A DNA stretch of 64,000 bases from Heterodera schachtii (Eukaryota > Nematoda > Chromadorea > Rhabditida > Heteroderidae), in contig SIJG01000056.1 of the NCBI GenBank assembly GCA_023374025.1, positions 221,140 to 285,139 of the forward strand. The letters are read 5' to 3'. The position numbers and the translations under genes were made by a program. Positions 1 through 13,145 of the stretch are shown here, piece by piece; positions within the stretch are counted from its first letter, which is position 1; each line of letters begins with the position of its first letter. The notes beneath the pieces were generated by a model. That model saw only the letters and a list, made by a program, of their open reading frames with translations, was not told where the DNA came from and made no database searches.

Positions 1-2666
1 TATAAATTTATTTTTTCTATTCTTAAATGAAAAATATATTATTAATCAAAAATGAGAAAACTCGACATTTATTATATAGAAATAATCAAAATTAAAAATA
101 TACATTAATTTTCGTTCGAATAAAATCCTTTAATGGAATTTTCATCCAACCAATTTAAAAAGGAAAAATTTATTTCCAATTTAAAAATATAAAAATATTT
201 GGTTTTAATTTACTATAATTTGAGTAAAATAAGCAAAACTTAGACCTATCAAAGTAAATGGAAGCACATGCATAAACTCAACTCTATAAGTAATAAATAA
301 GATTTTTTCCGAAAAAAAGAATCCAATTTGCTTTAACAAAATTATTATTAAATATTTTTAAAAACAAAAAAAGAATAAACTGTTAATTTTTGAGTTAAAT
401 AATTTTAACATATTAACTAATTCTTAATTATCAGAAATTTTACAACAATCGAATCAAATTTTATAATGTATAAATTACTAAATAAATAAATAATCATTAT
501 ACGAGCGCTTCAGCAACGAGATACAGCTTTCATTAATTTCCTTTAACATATAATGCAATATTAATATTTTAAAAAGAAAATAGAGAATCGAAGTCAAATT
601 TTGCATAAATATTGAATTTAATAATGAAAAACTTCCCATTAGTTTTTAATTGAGTGAAAATTTTAGTGTTAATAAAATTGTCTCATTATTAAAAAAAATT
701 AATATTAAAATATAAATATAAAAAATACGACAAATAATAAACCAATTTATTAAAAATAATAAAGATAATGCATAAATATTTAATTTAAGCAATAAATTAT
801 ATTAGAAACAAGGTTCTGAGGGCATAATAATTTTTTAAACTGTAGGTCAGACTATCAAAGTCATTTTTATATAAAAAATCCTTTAGTAAAAAATAAAATC
901 CTACAATTATAAAATTATTTAATAATCAATTGCACCAACTCTTTAAATCCACTGAAGATTTCTCATGATAAACGAAGCGGTATTTCTACTATAAAAATAA
1001 ATGCTTCTAAATTTAATGCTTTGAAACTATTTTAAAAAGAATATAAAAAACACAAAAAACGATGTAAAACATTAAATCGCATACAATCTGAAGAATATTT
1101 GGGCTCTATTTCTTAATAATTTACACATTTCAATAAGTTAAATTACTTTTTTAATAAACCATAAATATAGTAAAATTAATTAGTTAATTAGCATTATTTA
1201 ATCAACCAAAATCATTAGTCTTATTCAAAAAATTTGACAATAAATATAATTTTTATTAATACAATTGAAAAATAATAAATTTTTCGGAATGAAAATCAAT
1301 TTATTAATCTTATCCTTACTTGATTAATTAATTATTTAACTCTCTGGACAGATATTGGCTCAAAATTCACGGCACAAAACGTTTTACAAAGTTATAACAA
1401 CACTAATTTATTTAAACTCAAAAATTTTTTAATAAATAAAAAATAAAAATTTTTTAGTAATAATTAAGTTGTTTTATCTATTATCTCTTTAAAATGGAAA
1501 AATAAATAATATAATTGAATTTGTAACAAAAAGCAAAAGCTAAACGCTTCAGTTGCCCATTTCTGCAGTTCAAGTGACATTAAAATAATTAAGCCATTGT
1601 ACGAAATTCCTCACAATTTTTCTATTTTTTTTTTGTTTAAGATTTATTTTAATTAATTTAAACCAATTTAATAAAATTTTAATTTGATTTACATTTAAAA
1701 TAATTTTTTATCTTTTAAATATTCCAGTTTTAAAAGAGAATATTCAGAAAGAAAATAAAGAAATAACAACACATATTAAAATAATAAAAAAGAATTCGTA
1801 AAAATGGACAAAACAAGTAAATTTTTATATGTTTATATAATTTAGACATTTTTTAAATATTTAAAAAATAAAAATAAAATTTAATACTTGGTTAGAGAAT
1901 TAATCAAGCAAAAAATTAGTAATACTTTATGATAAATATTGAATAGAAATGAGCATAAATATATTTTAAATAAATATTCATAGTTGCTTCAGATTTCATC
2001 AAAATGAAAATATTTAGAATTTAAGGAATTAAAAAATACTTGCAATTAATAGTAAAATACGTTACAACAATTTAATTAAATTATTTTAAAAACAAAATTA
2101 GAACTAACATAAATGAAAATATTTAAAATTGAATAAATAAAAATACAATTATCACAAATTTTGGGTAATGTGACAAAAGTGTGTTTTAAATTTATTAATA
2201 AAATTTAGAGTAATAAAAGAACCATAAATTTTATTGTAATAGTTCATAAAAAGACAAAATAAGCAAATGATTATTTCACTTTTCAAATTATTTTTAAAAC
2301 TGAACAAAAATAAATAAATCTTTGAATTAATTTACAGATTATTTTTAAGCTAATATTCTCTTCTCAGCCGAAATCATAAAAAACCAAACGCTCACGATTT
2401 GTGTTCAAAATTATATTTAAATTTATTTAAAAAATCAAAAACCAAAAACATTATTATAAAAAAATTTTTAACGTCATTAATTAATTAAAAAACTTAAATT
2501 AGACTAACTTAAATGAAAATATTAAAATTGAAAAAAAATACATTTATCATAATAGCCATTGCGTATTTTTAAATAAATAAAAAAATTAATTCATTTATTT
2601 CTGAGTCCATTTTATTATTAATTAATATTTAACTTTTTTAATTACGTAATTTAAAATACAAAATTT
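1..2666. other. AT-rich gene-free sequence
   Basis: No open reading frame of useful length, no RNA gene and no clear transposon end is visible. The sequence is dominated by A/T runs and TAAAT-type words. The stretch at about 2,165-2,285 is related to 23,140-23,260, and 2,405-2,585 is related to 2,941-3,130, so at least part of it is decayed repeat. Confidence 0.7.
2405..2585 (+). repeat. diverged direct repeat (partner at 2941-3130)
   Basis: The two stretches share a long string of words in the same order, including an ATAGCCATTGCGTATTTTT core, with scattered substitutions and small indels. The partner lies inside the 5.2-kb tandem duplication and so recurs near 8,160-8,350. No coding capacity is seen. 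Confidence 0.6.
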
Positions 2667-4478
2667 TAAATTTCCATTGTTTTTGCTGATTTACTCCTAT
2701 GATGATTGACAACGTCCCGTAATATCTCTCCATGTATTTTTTTAATTAACATTGATTTTATAGACCTTAAATCAAATCATTAATTCATTCATATGCATTA
2801 TAAACACTTACAAGGGAACCACCCGAACTGTAACTCGGAAAATACATATATATAATATACCATTCGATAGAGGAGGGTCGACTTCTATTGTGAATTTTTA
2901 ATTTTACGTGCCGATAGCGAAAAACAAAAAAGATATGGGGCCTCAAAAATAAATTATATTTAAATTTATTTCAAAAATCAAAAACAAAAAAGATTATAAA
3001 GGAAAATTTTTTTAGCGTACATTAATTAATTTAAAAACTAAAACTAGACTAAGCTAAATGAAAATATTAAAATTGAAAAAAAAATACATCTATCATAATA
3101 GCCATTGCGTATTTTTAAATAAATAAAAAATTTAATTTATAATGTTTGGGGTAACGTTTTAAGACAAAAGTGACTTATAAATGTATTTATAAATTTAATG
3201 TAGTAAATGCTCCATCAAAAATTTTTTGCTTGTAAATAAATCAACAATTTATCACCAATTGGCAATAAGTTTATATGTAACGGATAATAACTAAATTCAA
3301 AATTTTCAAAAGATTAGCTTGTGCATCCCCTTGGGTCCTTAATCCCAAAATTGATTTTATTTTATTTTTTATTTTTTATTTTTTTTATATATAACAATAT
3401 TCAAAAAGGTGAAAAAAATATAACCAAAGATTATTATTTTAGAATAATAAATTTAAAAGAATAAAAAAGTCAAATTAAAGTAATCTTGAGAAAATTTATT
3501 TAAACTCCTAAATTAAATAAATAATGATAAAATAATTAATTAATTTATATTAAACAATTTTTTATTAATTCGAGATTTTCAAATTAAAAAAACAATGGAA
3601 TAATATAATAATTGCTTAAATAAAGTTAATAAATTAGCATCACTTCATGGGCTTAATTCAACTAAGTAATTACTTATTTACCCTAAAGGACGTAAAAAAC
3701 TAAAGCTCGAAATTCTTGATATAAAAATTTAATCAATAAATAAAAAAGCTAACCATAAATAGCTGATCTATCTTAATTGTTGATGCTAAAAAAATCATTT
3801 ATCGGTAACACTGGACCAATGTTTAAAATTCATATTCTATTTGTTTTTGATGAAAACAGTTAACAAATTTCGAAGGGAAAATTAGTATTTTTGGTGAAAA
3901 TTTGAATTTTTCCTTCTTAATAACTTTATGAAGTCAAAGTGAAAACCTTATTCAATTGATCAAAAATTTGAGAATGAACAAAAAACTATTAACAAATTTT
4001 AGATTAAAAAAAAATCATTTTTTATAAACAAAATAAAAAACCCATTACTGTAGCTCTAATATTAACTGCAAAACAGGATAGAAATTCAGCAAAAAAAATT
4101 GCTAAATAACAATTTAAAAATAGTAAAAAAAATTAATAAATTACTTAGGGTGGGTGTTACATAAGTTTTGCACCAAAACTTTTTTTCGTTTATCAAAAAC
4201 CTGTAAAAATTTAAAATATGATGGATTTCTTAGATCTTTTTTTGTTTTGTTCGTCTGGATGTTTTCTACATTTTCCTTCTAATTTGTTGTTATTCGTTTG
4301 TTATTCAGATTTTTGTGAGCGTTTTGCTGACCATGCCAAAAATGGACATTCTTGCACTAATATTTCACGAATTTTTTCAGGTTGAAAATAAGATTTAATC
4401 ATTCATAAAATGATTTTCTATAACCAAATAAGGGTCGTAGAATCTGAATATGGCCTTATATCTGTTCTATCTTTTCAG

Positions 4479-4603
4479 CCAGAGCTTGTACTGCTTCAAC
4501 TTCGTGCATGAAATTGGAGCTGTACAAGCTCATTGCGAACCCAGAGCTCAAATCTAAGGCCATATTCGGACTCAACGTGCCTGATTTACCCAAGTTTATG
4601 TAA
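4479..4603 (+). pseudogene. isolated exon-like fragment (repeated at 9698-9822)
   Basis: After a pyrimidine-rich CTTTTCAG acceptor, one frame stays open for about 40 codons and reads in part KLELYKLIANPELKSKAIFG before a TAA stop. Codon composition is far less AT-rich than the surroundings. No upstream exon is recognisable and I do not recognise the family. Inverted repeats inside it (GAATATGGCC/GGCCATATTC and GAGCTTGTAC/GTACAAGCTC) make a foldback equally possible. An identical copy lies in the second duplication unit. Confidence 0.25.
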
Positions 4604-5564
4604 ATTCATTGTTTTCAAATCTCATTACAAAAAATTTGTTAGCGGTGGTTCCGAAAAATGCCGTTTTTGGCGACCACTTTCAGACTCGGCCCTCCAATAA
4701 TTTATTTAGGTGGTATTAAAATTTTGTCTTATAATTTTTTTATAGTATTAACTTTGCTCTATTTACCCACGTTTTCTTTTTTTTCTCTGTATCTTTTTTG
4801 ATTTTCCTTAAATTAGCCATCAAAAATACCTATCCCGAAAATGACCATTTTTACTTTATCAACTCTAACTCCTCAAACCCTTTTTGAAACAAATATTTAA
4901 CATAAATTTTAAACTTTATTAATGCTGCAATTATAAGATTTAAATGTTTTATAATTTAACAAGTTATCCCTTTAATGAGGACACTCAAAGAAAACAATCA
5001 AATGCAGAAAATATTAAATAACTATTATAATGTGAAAATATTATTATATTTAACAATAAAAATCAAATTAAAAACACACAAATAAAAGGCGGTACGACAA
5101 TTGCGGACGACAATTGCGGACGACAATTGCGGACTGTACTTTTGCGGACGACAATTGCGGATCTTACATTTGCGGACCGTACTTTTGCCAAAAAATTGAC
5201 TGGAAGGGTGGGCCTCGTCAGTACGATCCCTTCCGTATTACAAATTCAAAAACCTAAGTGTGTTTCGGCCCTTCCGTAGACACACCAAATAAGAAAGCTC
5301 ACAGCAATAAATTAATAAATAACAAATAGAAAGCACATCTAAGGAGAAAAAGCAAAGCATAGGATGATAAAGCTATATAATATGTTTTTTTATTGGATTG
5401 CTGCAGGCCCAACAACAGCTTCTACAACAAATACACCTTATGAACGCAAAAATAACTCAAGACTTTTTCCATTCATCAAACCATACATAAGCACTATAGC
5501 CATTGCTTTTCGTGATCGTCCAATTTTTTATCCCCACCATCTTTAGCTAAATTACTTATTTAAA

Positions 5565-5777
5565 TTAAATTATTTCAAAATTTCTTACTTTAAAAGCAAA
5601 TTTCCTTAATTGTGCTGTTATTGCTCCACCGAGGGAACCGATTGTTGCACTTGTTAAAATATGCGCATTCTTTAGAGTTTTTAGTGTTTTGGCGGTTTGG
5701 TAAAGGGTAGCAATTGGGTGGCAATCGCTCACAACAAATAAATTGGTCAGAAAAAGGATTTTTGACAATAATTTCAT
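5565..5777 (-). CDS. small putative secreted protein inside MULE copy 1
   Basis: This is a 70-residue ORF on the strand opposite the transposase remnant. It starts with a hydrophobic N-terminus (MKLLSKILFLTNLFVVSDC, then HP) that looks like a cleavable signal peptide. The rest is a short basic segment with a glycine/alanine-rich patch (SATIGSLGGAITAQ). The reading may continue through a splice donor at the AAA|GTAAGA near its 3' end, which would change the C-terminus. The ORF is intact and identical in the second MULE copy. It could be cargo captured by the element or a chance ORF. I do not recognise the family. Confidence 0.35.
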   Translation of the reverse strand: MKLLSKILFLTNLFVVSDCHPIATLYQTAKTLKTLKNAHILTSATIGSLGGAITAQLRKFAFKVRNFEII

Positions 5778-5996
5778 TTTTAATTAATTAATTTGGTTAC
5801 ACAGTGTTTTTATACTAAAATCATTACTAGTTTGCGTTGCTAAATTGCCCAAGGCTCTTTAAAAAGGAAAAATATTTTTGTTTTGTCGCTCGGAAAAGTT
5901 GCGTTGCTAAATTGCCCAAGGCTCTTTAAAAAGGAAAAATTTTTGGCAGGTCCACTGATATTAGGAAATTAAATAAACTCTGGTTAGGTTGAAAAA

Positions 5997-6544
5997 ATGA
6001 ATGAGTCCTATTTAAGAACTTATGTCATTTGGCCAAATGGGGCTAATCCATTGTTTGTGCCAACTTCATGGAACCATCACAATTCAATCATTGGAAATCT
6101 GGCACGTACGAACAACGCACAAGAAGCCTTTCATCTGGCATTGAGAAGACAATTGCGAAATATGGAAAAATATGGAAAAAATAGATATAGAACTCCATCC
6201 TAGAAGCTTCAAACCAAGCTAAAAACATGTTTTTCATGCGTTTCAGGCCTCCCACAGTCCAGGAAAAAAATATATTCCATATAATTTCATGCCCTACTCA
6301 TTAATGTCTTAAAAAGCGAAGAAAGAATTGCAACAGATAGATTAAGAGAATATGAAGTTGACAACACACGGGGATAAATCTTCGACCAAGAGCAAAAAAG
6401 TATAGAGAAAATGATGCAGCAATTAAACGAATGGTAATGGTATTCGATGAGATTGAAGAACCGACGGATCAACAGTATTTAGACCATCTTAGAGCTTTAC
6501 AATATAGACTAGCGGGAAACGACATCGATAATTGGGGCCAATAA
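5997..6544 (+). pseudogene. MULE transposase C-terminal remnant, copy 1
   Basis: The ORF from 5,997 contains a WNHHNSIIGNLARTNNAQEAF stretch (I see WN, then RTNN and EAFH). This is the pattern near the C-terminal end of the Mutator transposase domain: an aromatic/Trp-Asn motif followed by RTNN..E.FH. An intron-like break follows at about 6,203-6,300. A second open stretch then reads EERIATDRLREYEVDN and further on KKYRENDAAIKRMV and ends NWGQ-stop at 6,544, with at least one in-frame stop between. The catalytic DDE region is missing, so the product cannot be a functional transposase. Confidence 0.6.
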
Positions 6545-9500
6545 TTTTTTGTGATATCGTAGAAGCTGTTGTTGGGCCTGCAGCAATCCAATAAAAAAAC
6601 ATATTATATAGCTTTATCATCCTATGCTTTGCTTTTTCTCCTTAGATGTGCTTTCTATTTGTTATTTATTAATTTATTGCTGTAAGCTTTCTTGTTTGGT
6701 GTGTCTACGGAAGGGCCGAAACACACTTAGATTTTTGAATTTGTAATACGGAAGGGATCGTACTGACGAGGCCCACCCTTCAGTTAATTTTTTGGCAAAA
6801 GTACGGTCCGCAAGTGTAAGATCCGCAATTGTCGTCCGCAAGTGTAAGATCCGCAATTGTCGTCCGCAATTGTCGTCCGCAATTGTCCGGTCCGCAATTG
6901 CCGGTCCGCAATTGTCGTAGCACCAAACAAAATTCAAAATTAATAATTTGAAATAAAACTACTTTTAGAAAATAAACAAATTTGTCAGAACAGGTATTGG
7001 AAGTTACACAATCTAAGGAAGAGAATACAAAATACAATAGCAATATCACTAAAAAACTATGAAGAATTTATGCGTAAAATTCATTATCAATAAAATTTTG
7101 CGTTTTTAGTTGCAATAAAAATAAAATTTTTTTTAAAAAGTTGTAAAATTGTTTAGAATAAACAAAAATATAGAATTAATTTAAAAAAAAAATTTTGATT
7201 TTATAAAACGAATTGACAAAAAAAACTTCTAAATCGATTTATTACATAGTTGCCAATATCAAGGAATAATAAATTAATCAATTCGACTTTACGAGTAAAA
7301 TTTTCGAAAATAGAAAACTATTAAAACTTTAATAGAAAAACAATATTCATGAATTAACTTAAAATGAATTTTAAGAAAGAAATTTTCAATAAATTAATAA
7401 AACAAAAAGACAATTAAAAAGAAAAAAGTCAAATAGAATGAGATAAATTTTAAATTTCATTATTATAATTTTTTGTAATAAAATTTATTTTTTAAATTCT
7501 AAAAAATTTTGACAACGAAAAGCTTTATAAAATTGCAAAATAATAATTATAATTATTTTCAAAACTATTTTATCAATTATCATTCAATTCATCTAAAGCT
7601 GTGATAAAAATAATGAATTAGAATCATTTTACAAAATGACCAATCAAATAATGTATTAATAAAGTATAAATTAATTTTATTTAATTAAATAAAATAATGG
7701 GATTTTGATTGAATTTAGAAATTTTATTAAACTATTTTTTGGTTTTTTTCGCTACTTAAAAACATTGTTAAAAAAGCTATTATTAATTGATAAATTAAAA
7801 GAAATTATATTATTAATTCAAAAAGGGATAGTGATTTTAATAATTGAAACTTAAAAATGTTCTTCACTAAAGTACAGTAAATTCATAAATTTCCATTGTT
7901 TTTGCTGATTTACTCCTATGATGATTGACAACGTCCCGTAATATCTCTCCATGTATTTTTTTAATTAACATTGATTTTATAGACCTTAAATCAAATCATT
8001 AATTCATTCATATGCATTATAAACACTTACAAGGGAACCACCCGAACTGTAACTCGGAAAATACATATATATAATATACCATTCGATAGAGGAGGGTCGA
8101 CTTCTATTGTGAATTTTTAATTTTACGTGCCGATAGCGAAAAACAAAAAAGATATGGGGCCTCAAAAATAAATTATATTTAAATTTATTTCAAAAATCAA
8201 AAACAAAAAAGATTATAAAGGAAAATTTTTTTAGCGTACATTAATTAATTTAAAAACTAAAACTAGACTAAGCTAAATGAAAATATTAAAATTGAAAAAA
8301 AAATACATCTATCATAATAGCCATTGCGTATTTTTAAATAAATAAAAAATTTAATTTATAATGTTTGGGGTAACGTTTTAAGACAAAAGTGACTTATAAA
8401 TGTATTTATAAATTTAATGTAGTAAATGCTCCATCAAAAATTTTTTGCTTGTAAATAAATCAACAATTTATCACCAATTGGCAATAAGTTTATATGTAAC
8501 GGATAATAACTAAATTCAAAATTTTCAAAAGATTAGCTTGTGCATCCCCTTGGGTCCTTAATCCCAAAATTGATTTTATTTTATTTTTTATTTTTTATTT
8601 TTTTTATATATAACAATATTCAAAAAGGTGAAAAAAATATAACCAAAGATTATTATTTTAGAATAATAAATTTAAAAGAATAAAAAAGTCAAATTAAAGT
8701 AATCTTGAGAAAATTTATTTAAACTCCTAAATTAAATAAATAATGATAAAATAATTAATTAATTTATATTAAACAATTTTTTATTAATTCGAGATTTTCA
8801 AATTAAAAAAACAATGGAATAATATAATAATTGCTTAAATAAAGTTAATAAATTAGCATCACTTCATGGGCTTAATTCAACTAAGTAATTACTTATTTAC
8901 CCTAAAGGACGTAAAAAACTAAAGCTCGAAATTCTTGATATAAAAATTTAATCAATAAATAAAAAAGCTAACCATAAATAGCTGATCTATCTTAATTGTT
9001 GATGCTAAAAAAATCATTTATCGGTAACACTGGACCAATGTTTAAAATTCATATTCTATTTGTTTTTGATGAAAACAGTTAACAAATTTCGAAGGGAAAA
9101 TTAGTATTTTTGGTGAAAATTTGAATTTTTCCTTCTTAATAACTTTATGAAGTCAAAGTGAAAACCTTATTCAATTGATCAAAAATTTGAGAATGAACAA
9201 AAAACTATTAACAAATTTTAGATTAAAAAAAAATCATTTTTTATAAACAAAATAAAAAACCCATTACTGTAGCTCTAATATTAACTGCAAAACAGGATAG
9301 AAATTCAGCAAAAAAAATTGCTAAATAACAATTTAAAAATAGTAAAAAAAATTAATAAATTACTTAGGGTGGGTGTTACATAAGTTTTGCACCAAAACTT
9401 TTTTTCGTTTATCAAAAACCTGTAAAAATTTAAAATATGATGGATTTCTTAGATCTTTTTTTGTTTTGTTCGTCTGGATGTTTTCTACATTTTCCTTCTA

Positions 9501-10796
9501 ATTTGTTGTTATTCGTTTGTTATTCAGATTTTTGTGAGCGTTTTGCTGACCATGCCAAAAATGGACATTCTTGCACTAATATTTCACGAATTTTTTCAGG
9601 TTGAAAATAAGATTTAATCATTCATAAAATGATTTTCTATAACCAAATAAGGGTCGTAGAATCTGAATATGGCCTTATATCTGTTCTATCTTTTCAGCCA
9701 GAGCTTGTACTGCTTCAACTTCGTGCATGAAATTGGAGCTGTACAAGCTCATTGCGAACCCAGAGCTCAAATCTAAGGCCATATTCGGACTCAACGTGCC
9801 TGATTTACCCAAGTTTATGTAAATTCATTGTTTTCAAATCTCATTACAAAAAATTTGTTAGCGGTGGTTCCGAAAAATGCCGTTTTTGGCGACCACTTTC
9901 AGACTCGGCCCTCCAATAATTTATTTAGGTGGTATTAAAATTTTGTCTTATAATTTTTTTATAGTATTAACTTTGCTCTATTTACCCACGTTTTCTTTTT
10001 TTTCTCTGTATCTTTTTTGATTTTCCTTAAATTAGCCATCAAAAATACCTATCCCGAAAATGACCATTTTTACTTTATCAACTCTAACTCCTCAAACCCT
10101 TTTTGAAACAAATATTTAACATAAATTTTAAACTTTATTAATGCTGCAATTATAAGATTTAAATGTTTTATAATTTAACAAGTTATCCCTTTAATGAGGA
10201 CACTCAAAGAAAACAATCAAATGCAGAAAATATTAAATAACTATTATAATGTGAAAATATTATTATATTTAACAATAAAAATCAAATTAAAAACACACAA
10301 ATAAAAGGCGGTACGACAATTGCGGACGACAATTGCGGACGACAATTGCGGACGACAATTGCGGACTGTACTTTTGCGGACGACAATTGCGGATCTTACA
10401 TTTGCGGACCGTACTTTTGCCAAAAAATTGACTGGAAGGGTGGGCCTCGTCAGTACGATCCCTTCCGTATTACAAATTCAAAAACCTAAGTGTGTTTCGG
10501 CCCTTCCGTAGACACACCAAATAAGAAAGCTCACAGCAATAAATTAATAAATAACAAATAGAAAGCACATCTAAGGAGAAAAAGCAAAGCATAGGATGAT
10601 AAAGCTATATAATATGTTTTTTTATTGGATTGCTGCAGGCCCAACAACAGCTTCTACAACAAATACACCTTATGAACGCAAAAATAACTCAAGACTTTTT
10701 CCATTCATCAAACCATACATAAGCACTATAGCCATTGCTTTTCGTGATCGTCCAATTTTTTATCCCCACCATCTTTAGCTAAATTACTTATTTAAA

Positions 10797-11009
10797 TTAA
10801 ATTATTTCAAAATTTCTTACTTTAAAAGCAAATTTCCTTAATTGTGCTGTTATTGCTCCACCGAGGGAACCGATTGTTGCACTTGTTAAAATATGCGCAT
10901 TCTTTAGAGTTTTTAGTGTTTTGGCGGTTTGGTAAAGGGTAGCAATTGGGTGGCAATCGCTCACAACAAATAAATTGGTCAGAAAAAGGATTTTTGACAA
11001 TAATTTCAT
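10797..11009 (-). CDS. small putative secreted protein inside MULE copy 2
   Basis: The 70-residue reading is identical to that at 5,565-5,777, with the same hydrophobic N-terminus. It lies antisense to the transposase remnant, in the interior of the second MULE copy. The identity comes from the recent segmental duplication and is not evidence of selection. Confidence 0.35.
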   Translation of the reverse strand: MKLLSKILFLTNLFVVSDCHPIATLYQTAKTLKTLKNAHILTSATIGSLGGAITAQLRKFAFKVRNFEII

Positions 11010-11228
11010 TTTTAATTAATTAATTTGGTTACACAGTGTTTTTATACTAAAATCATTACTAGTTTGCGTTGCTAAATTGCCCAAGGCTCTTTAAAAAGGA
11101 AAAATATTTTTGTTTTGTCGCTCGGAAAAGTTGCGTTGCTAAATTGCCCAAGGCTCTTTAAAAAGGAAAAATTTTTGGCAGGTCCACTGATATTAGGAAA
11201 TTAAATAAACTCTGGTTAGGTTGAAAAA

Positions 11229-11776
11229 ATGAATGAGTCCTATTTAAGAACTTATGTCATTTGGCCAAATGGGGCTAATCCATTGTTTGTGCCAACTTCA
11301 TGGAACCATCACAATTCAATCATTGGAAATCTGGCACGTACGAACAACGCACAAGAAGCCTTTCATCTGGCATTGAGAAGACAATTGCGAAATATGGAAA
11401 AATATGGAAAAAATAGATATAGAACTCCATCCTAGAAGCTTCAAACCAAGCTAAAAACATGTTTTTCATGCGTTTCAGGCCTCCCACAGTCCAGGAAAAA
11501 AATATATTCCATATAATTTCATGCCCTACTCATTAATGTCTTAAAAAGCGAAGAAAGAATTGCAACAGATAGATTAAGAGAATATGAAGTTGACAACACA
11601 CGGGGATAAATCTTCGACCAAGAGCAAAAAAGTATAGAGAAAATGATGCAGCAATTAAACGAATGGTAATGGTATTCGATGAGATTGAAGAACCGACGGA
11701 TCAACAGTATTTAGACCATCTTAGAGCTTTACAATATAGACTAGCGGGAAACGACATCGATAATTGGGGCCAATAA
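11229..11776 (+). pseudogene. MULE transposase C-terminal remnant, copy 2
   Basis: This copy matches 5,997-6,544 at an offset of 5,232. It shows the same RTNN/EAFH motif, the same intron-like interruption and the same in-frame stop, and it lacks the catalytic domain. Confidence 0.6.
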
Positions 11777-13145
11777 TTTTTTGTGATATCGTAGAAGCTG
11801 TTGTTGGGCCTGCAGCAATCCAATAAAAAAACATATTATATAGCTTTATCATCCTATGCTTTGCTTTTTCTCCTTAGATGTGCTTTCTATTTGTTATTTA
11901 TTAATTTATTGCTGTAAGCTTTCTTGTTTGGTGTGTCTACGGAAGGGCCGAAACACACTTAGATTTTTGAATTTGTAATACGGAAGGGATCGTACTGACG
12001 AGGCCCACCCTTCAGTTAATTTTTTGGCAAAAGTACGGTCCGCAAGTGTAAGATCCGCAATTGTCGTCCGCAAGTGTAAGATCCGCAATTGTCGTCCGCA
12101 AGTGTAAGATCCGCAATTGTCGTCCGCAATTGTCGTCCGCAATTGTCCGGTCCGCAATTGCCGGTCCGCAATTGTCGTAGCACCAAACAAAATTCAAAAT
12201 TAATAATTTGAAATAAAACTACTTTTAGAAAATAAACAAATTTGTCAGAACAGGTATTGGAAGTTACACAATCTAAGGAAGAGAATACAAAATACAATAG
12301 CAATATCACTAAAAAACTATGAAGAATTTATGCGTAAAATTCATTATCAATAAAATTTTGCGTTTTTAGTTGCAATAAAAATAAAATTTTTTTTAAAAAG
12401 TTGTAAAATTGTTTAGAATAAACAAAAATATAGAATTAATTTAAAAAAAAAATTTTGATTTTATAAAACGAATTGACAAAAAAAACTTCTAAATCGATTT
12501 ATTACATAGTTGCCAATATCAAGGAATAATAAATTAATCAATTCGACTTTACGAGTAAAATTTTCGAAAATAGAAAACTATTAAAACTTTAATAGAAAAA
12601 CAATATTCATGAATTAACTTAAAATGAATTTTAAGAAAGAAATTTTCAATAAATTAATAAAACAAAAAGACAATTAAAAAGAAAAAAGTCAAATAGAATG
12701 AGATAAATTTTAAATTTCATTATTATAATTTTTTGTAATAAAATTTATTTTTTAAATTCTAAAAAATTTTGACAACGAAAAGCTTTATAAAATTGCAAAA
12801 TAATAATTATAATTATTTTCAAAACTATTTTATCAATTATCATTCAATTCATCTAAAGCTGTGATAAAAATAATGAATTAGAATCATTTTACAAAATGAC
12901 CAATCAAATAATGTATTAATAAAGTATAAATTAATTTTATTTAATTAAATAAAATAATGGGATTTTGATTGAATTTAGAAATTTTATTAAACTATTTTTT
13001 GGTTTTTTTCGCTACTTAAAAACATTGTTAAAAAAGCTATTATTAATTGATAAATTAAAAGAAATTATATTATTAATTCAAAAAGGGATAGTGATTTTAA
13101 TAATTGAAACTTAAAAATGTTCTTCACTAAAGTACAGTAAATTCA

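Larger units (their letters stand above)
5091..6924 (+). mobile_element. MULE-type transposon, copy 1
   Basis: This element has long terminal inverted repeats, 5,091-5,425 and 6,559-6,924, identical over most of their length. The outermost part of each TIR is a minisatellite of GACAATTGCGGAC-like units. The interior of about 1.1 kb holds a remnant of a Mutator-type transposase C-terminus on plus and a small secreted-protein-like ORF on minus. It also contains a 43-bp direct repeat (about 5,829-5,873 and 5,898-5,941). Long TIRs with a MULE-like transposase remnant support the MULE assignment. I could not find a matching 9-10 bp target duplication, so the exact ends are uncertain. Confidence 0.75.
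2667..7885 (+). repeat. 5.2-kb tandem duplication, unit 1
   Basis: The sequence from 2,667 is repeated head-to-tail from 7,886 at an offset of 5,219. I found no substitutions between the units in the lines compared. The only differences seen are one extra 13-bp minisatellite unit (near 10,320) and one extra 28-bp unit (near 12,060) in the second copy, which raise the offset to 5,232 and then 5,260. The duplication edges share only about 4 bp (TAAA). Each unit carries AT-rich sequence and one MULE. Confidence 0.9.
10310..12184 (+). mobile_element. MULE-type transposon, copy 2
   Basis: This is the second copy, carried in tandem-duplication unit 2. The TIRs are 10,310-10,657 and 11,791-12,184. 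The left minisatellite has one more 13-bp unit and the right one more 28-bp unit than copy 1; the interior is otherwise the same. Its presence reflects the segmental duplication, not an independent insertion, because the flanking AT-rich DNA is duplicated too. Confidence 0.75.
7886..13145 (+). repeat. 5.2-kb tandem duplication, unit 2
   Basis: This is the direct repeat of 2,667-7,885, with 41 bases added by expansion of the minisatellites in the MULE termini. Near-identity means a very recent duplication, or a collapsed or duplicated allele in the assembly. Sequence alone cannot tell these apart. Confidence 0.9.

Noticed and set aside
5364..5546. 60-codon ORF beginning in the MULE left TIR
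   Set aside because: Its first third is TIR sequence present at both ends, there is no domain, and it overlaps no conserved transposase segment.
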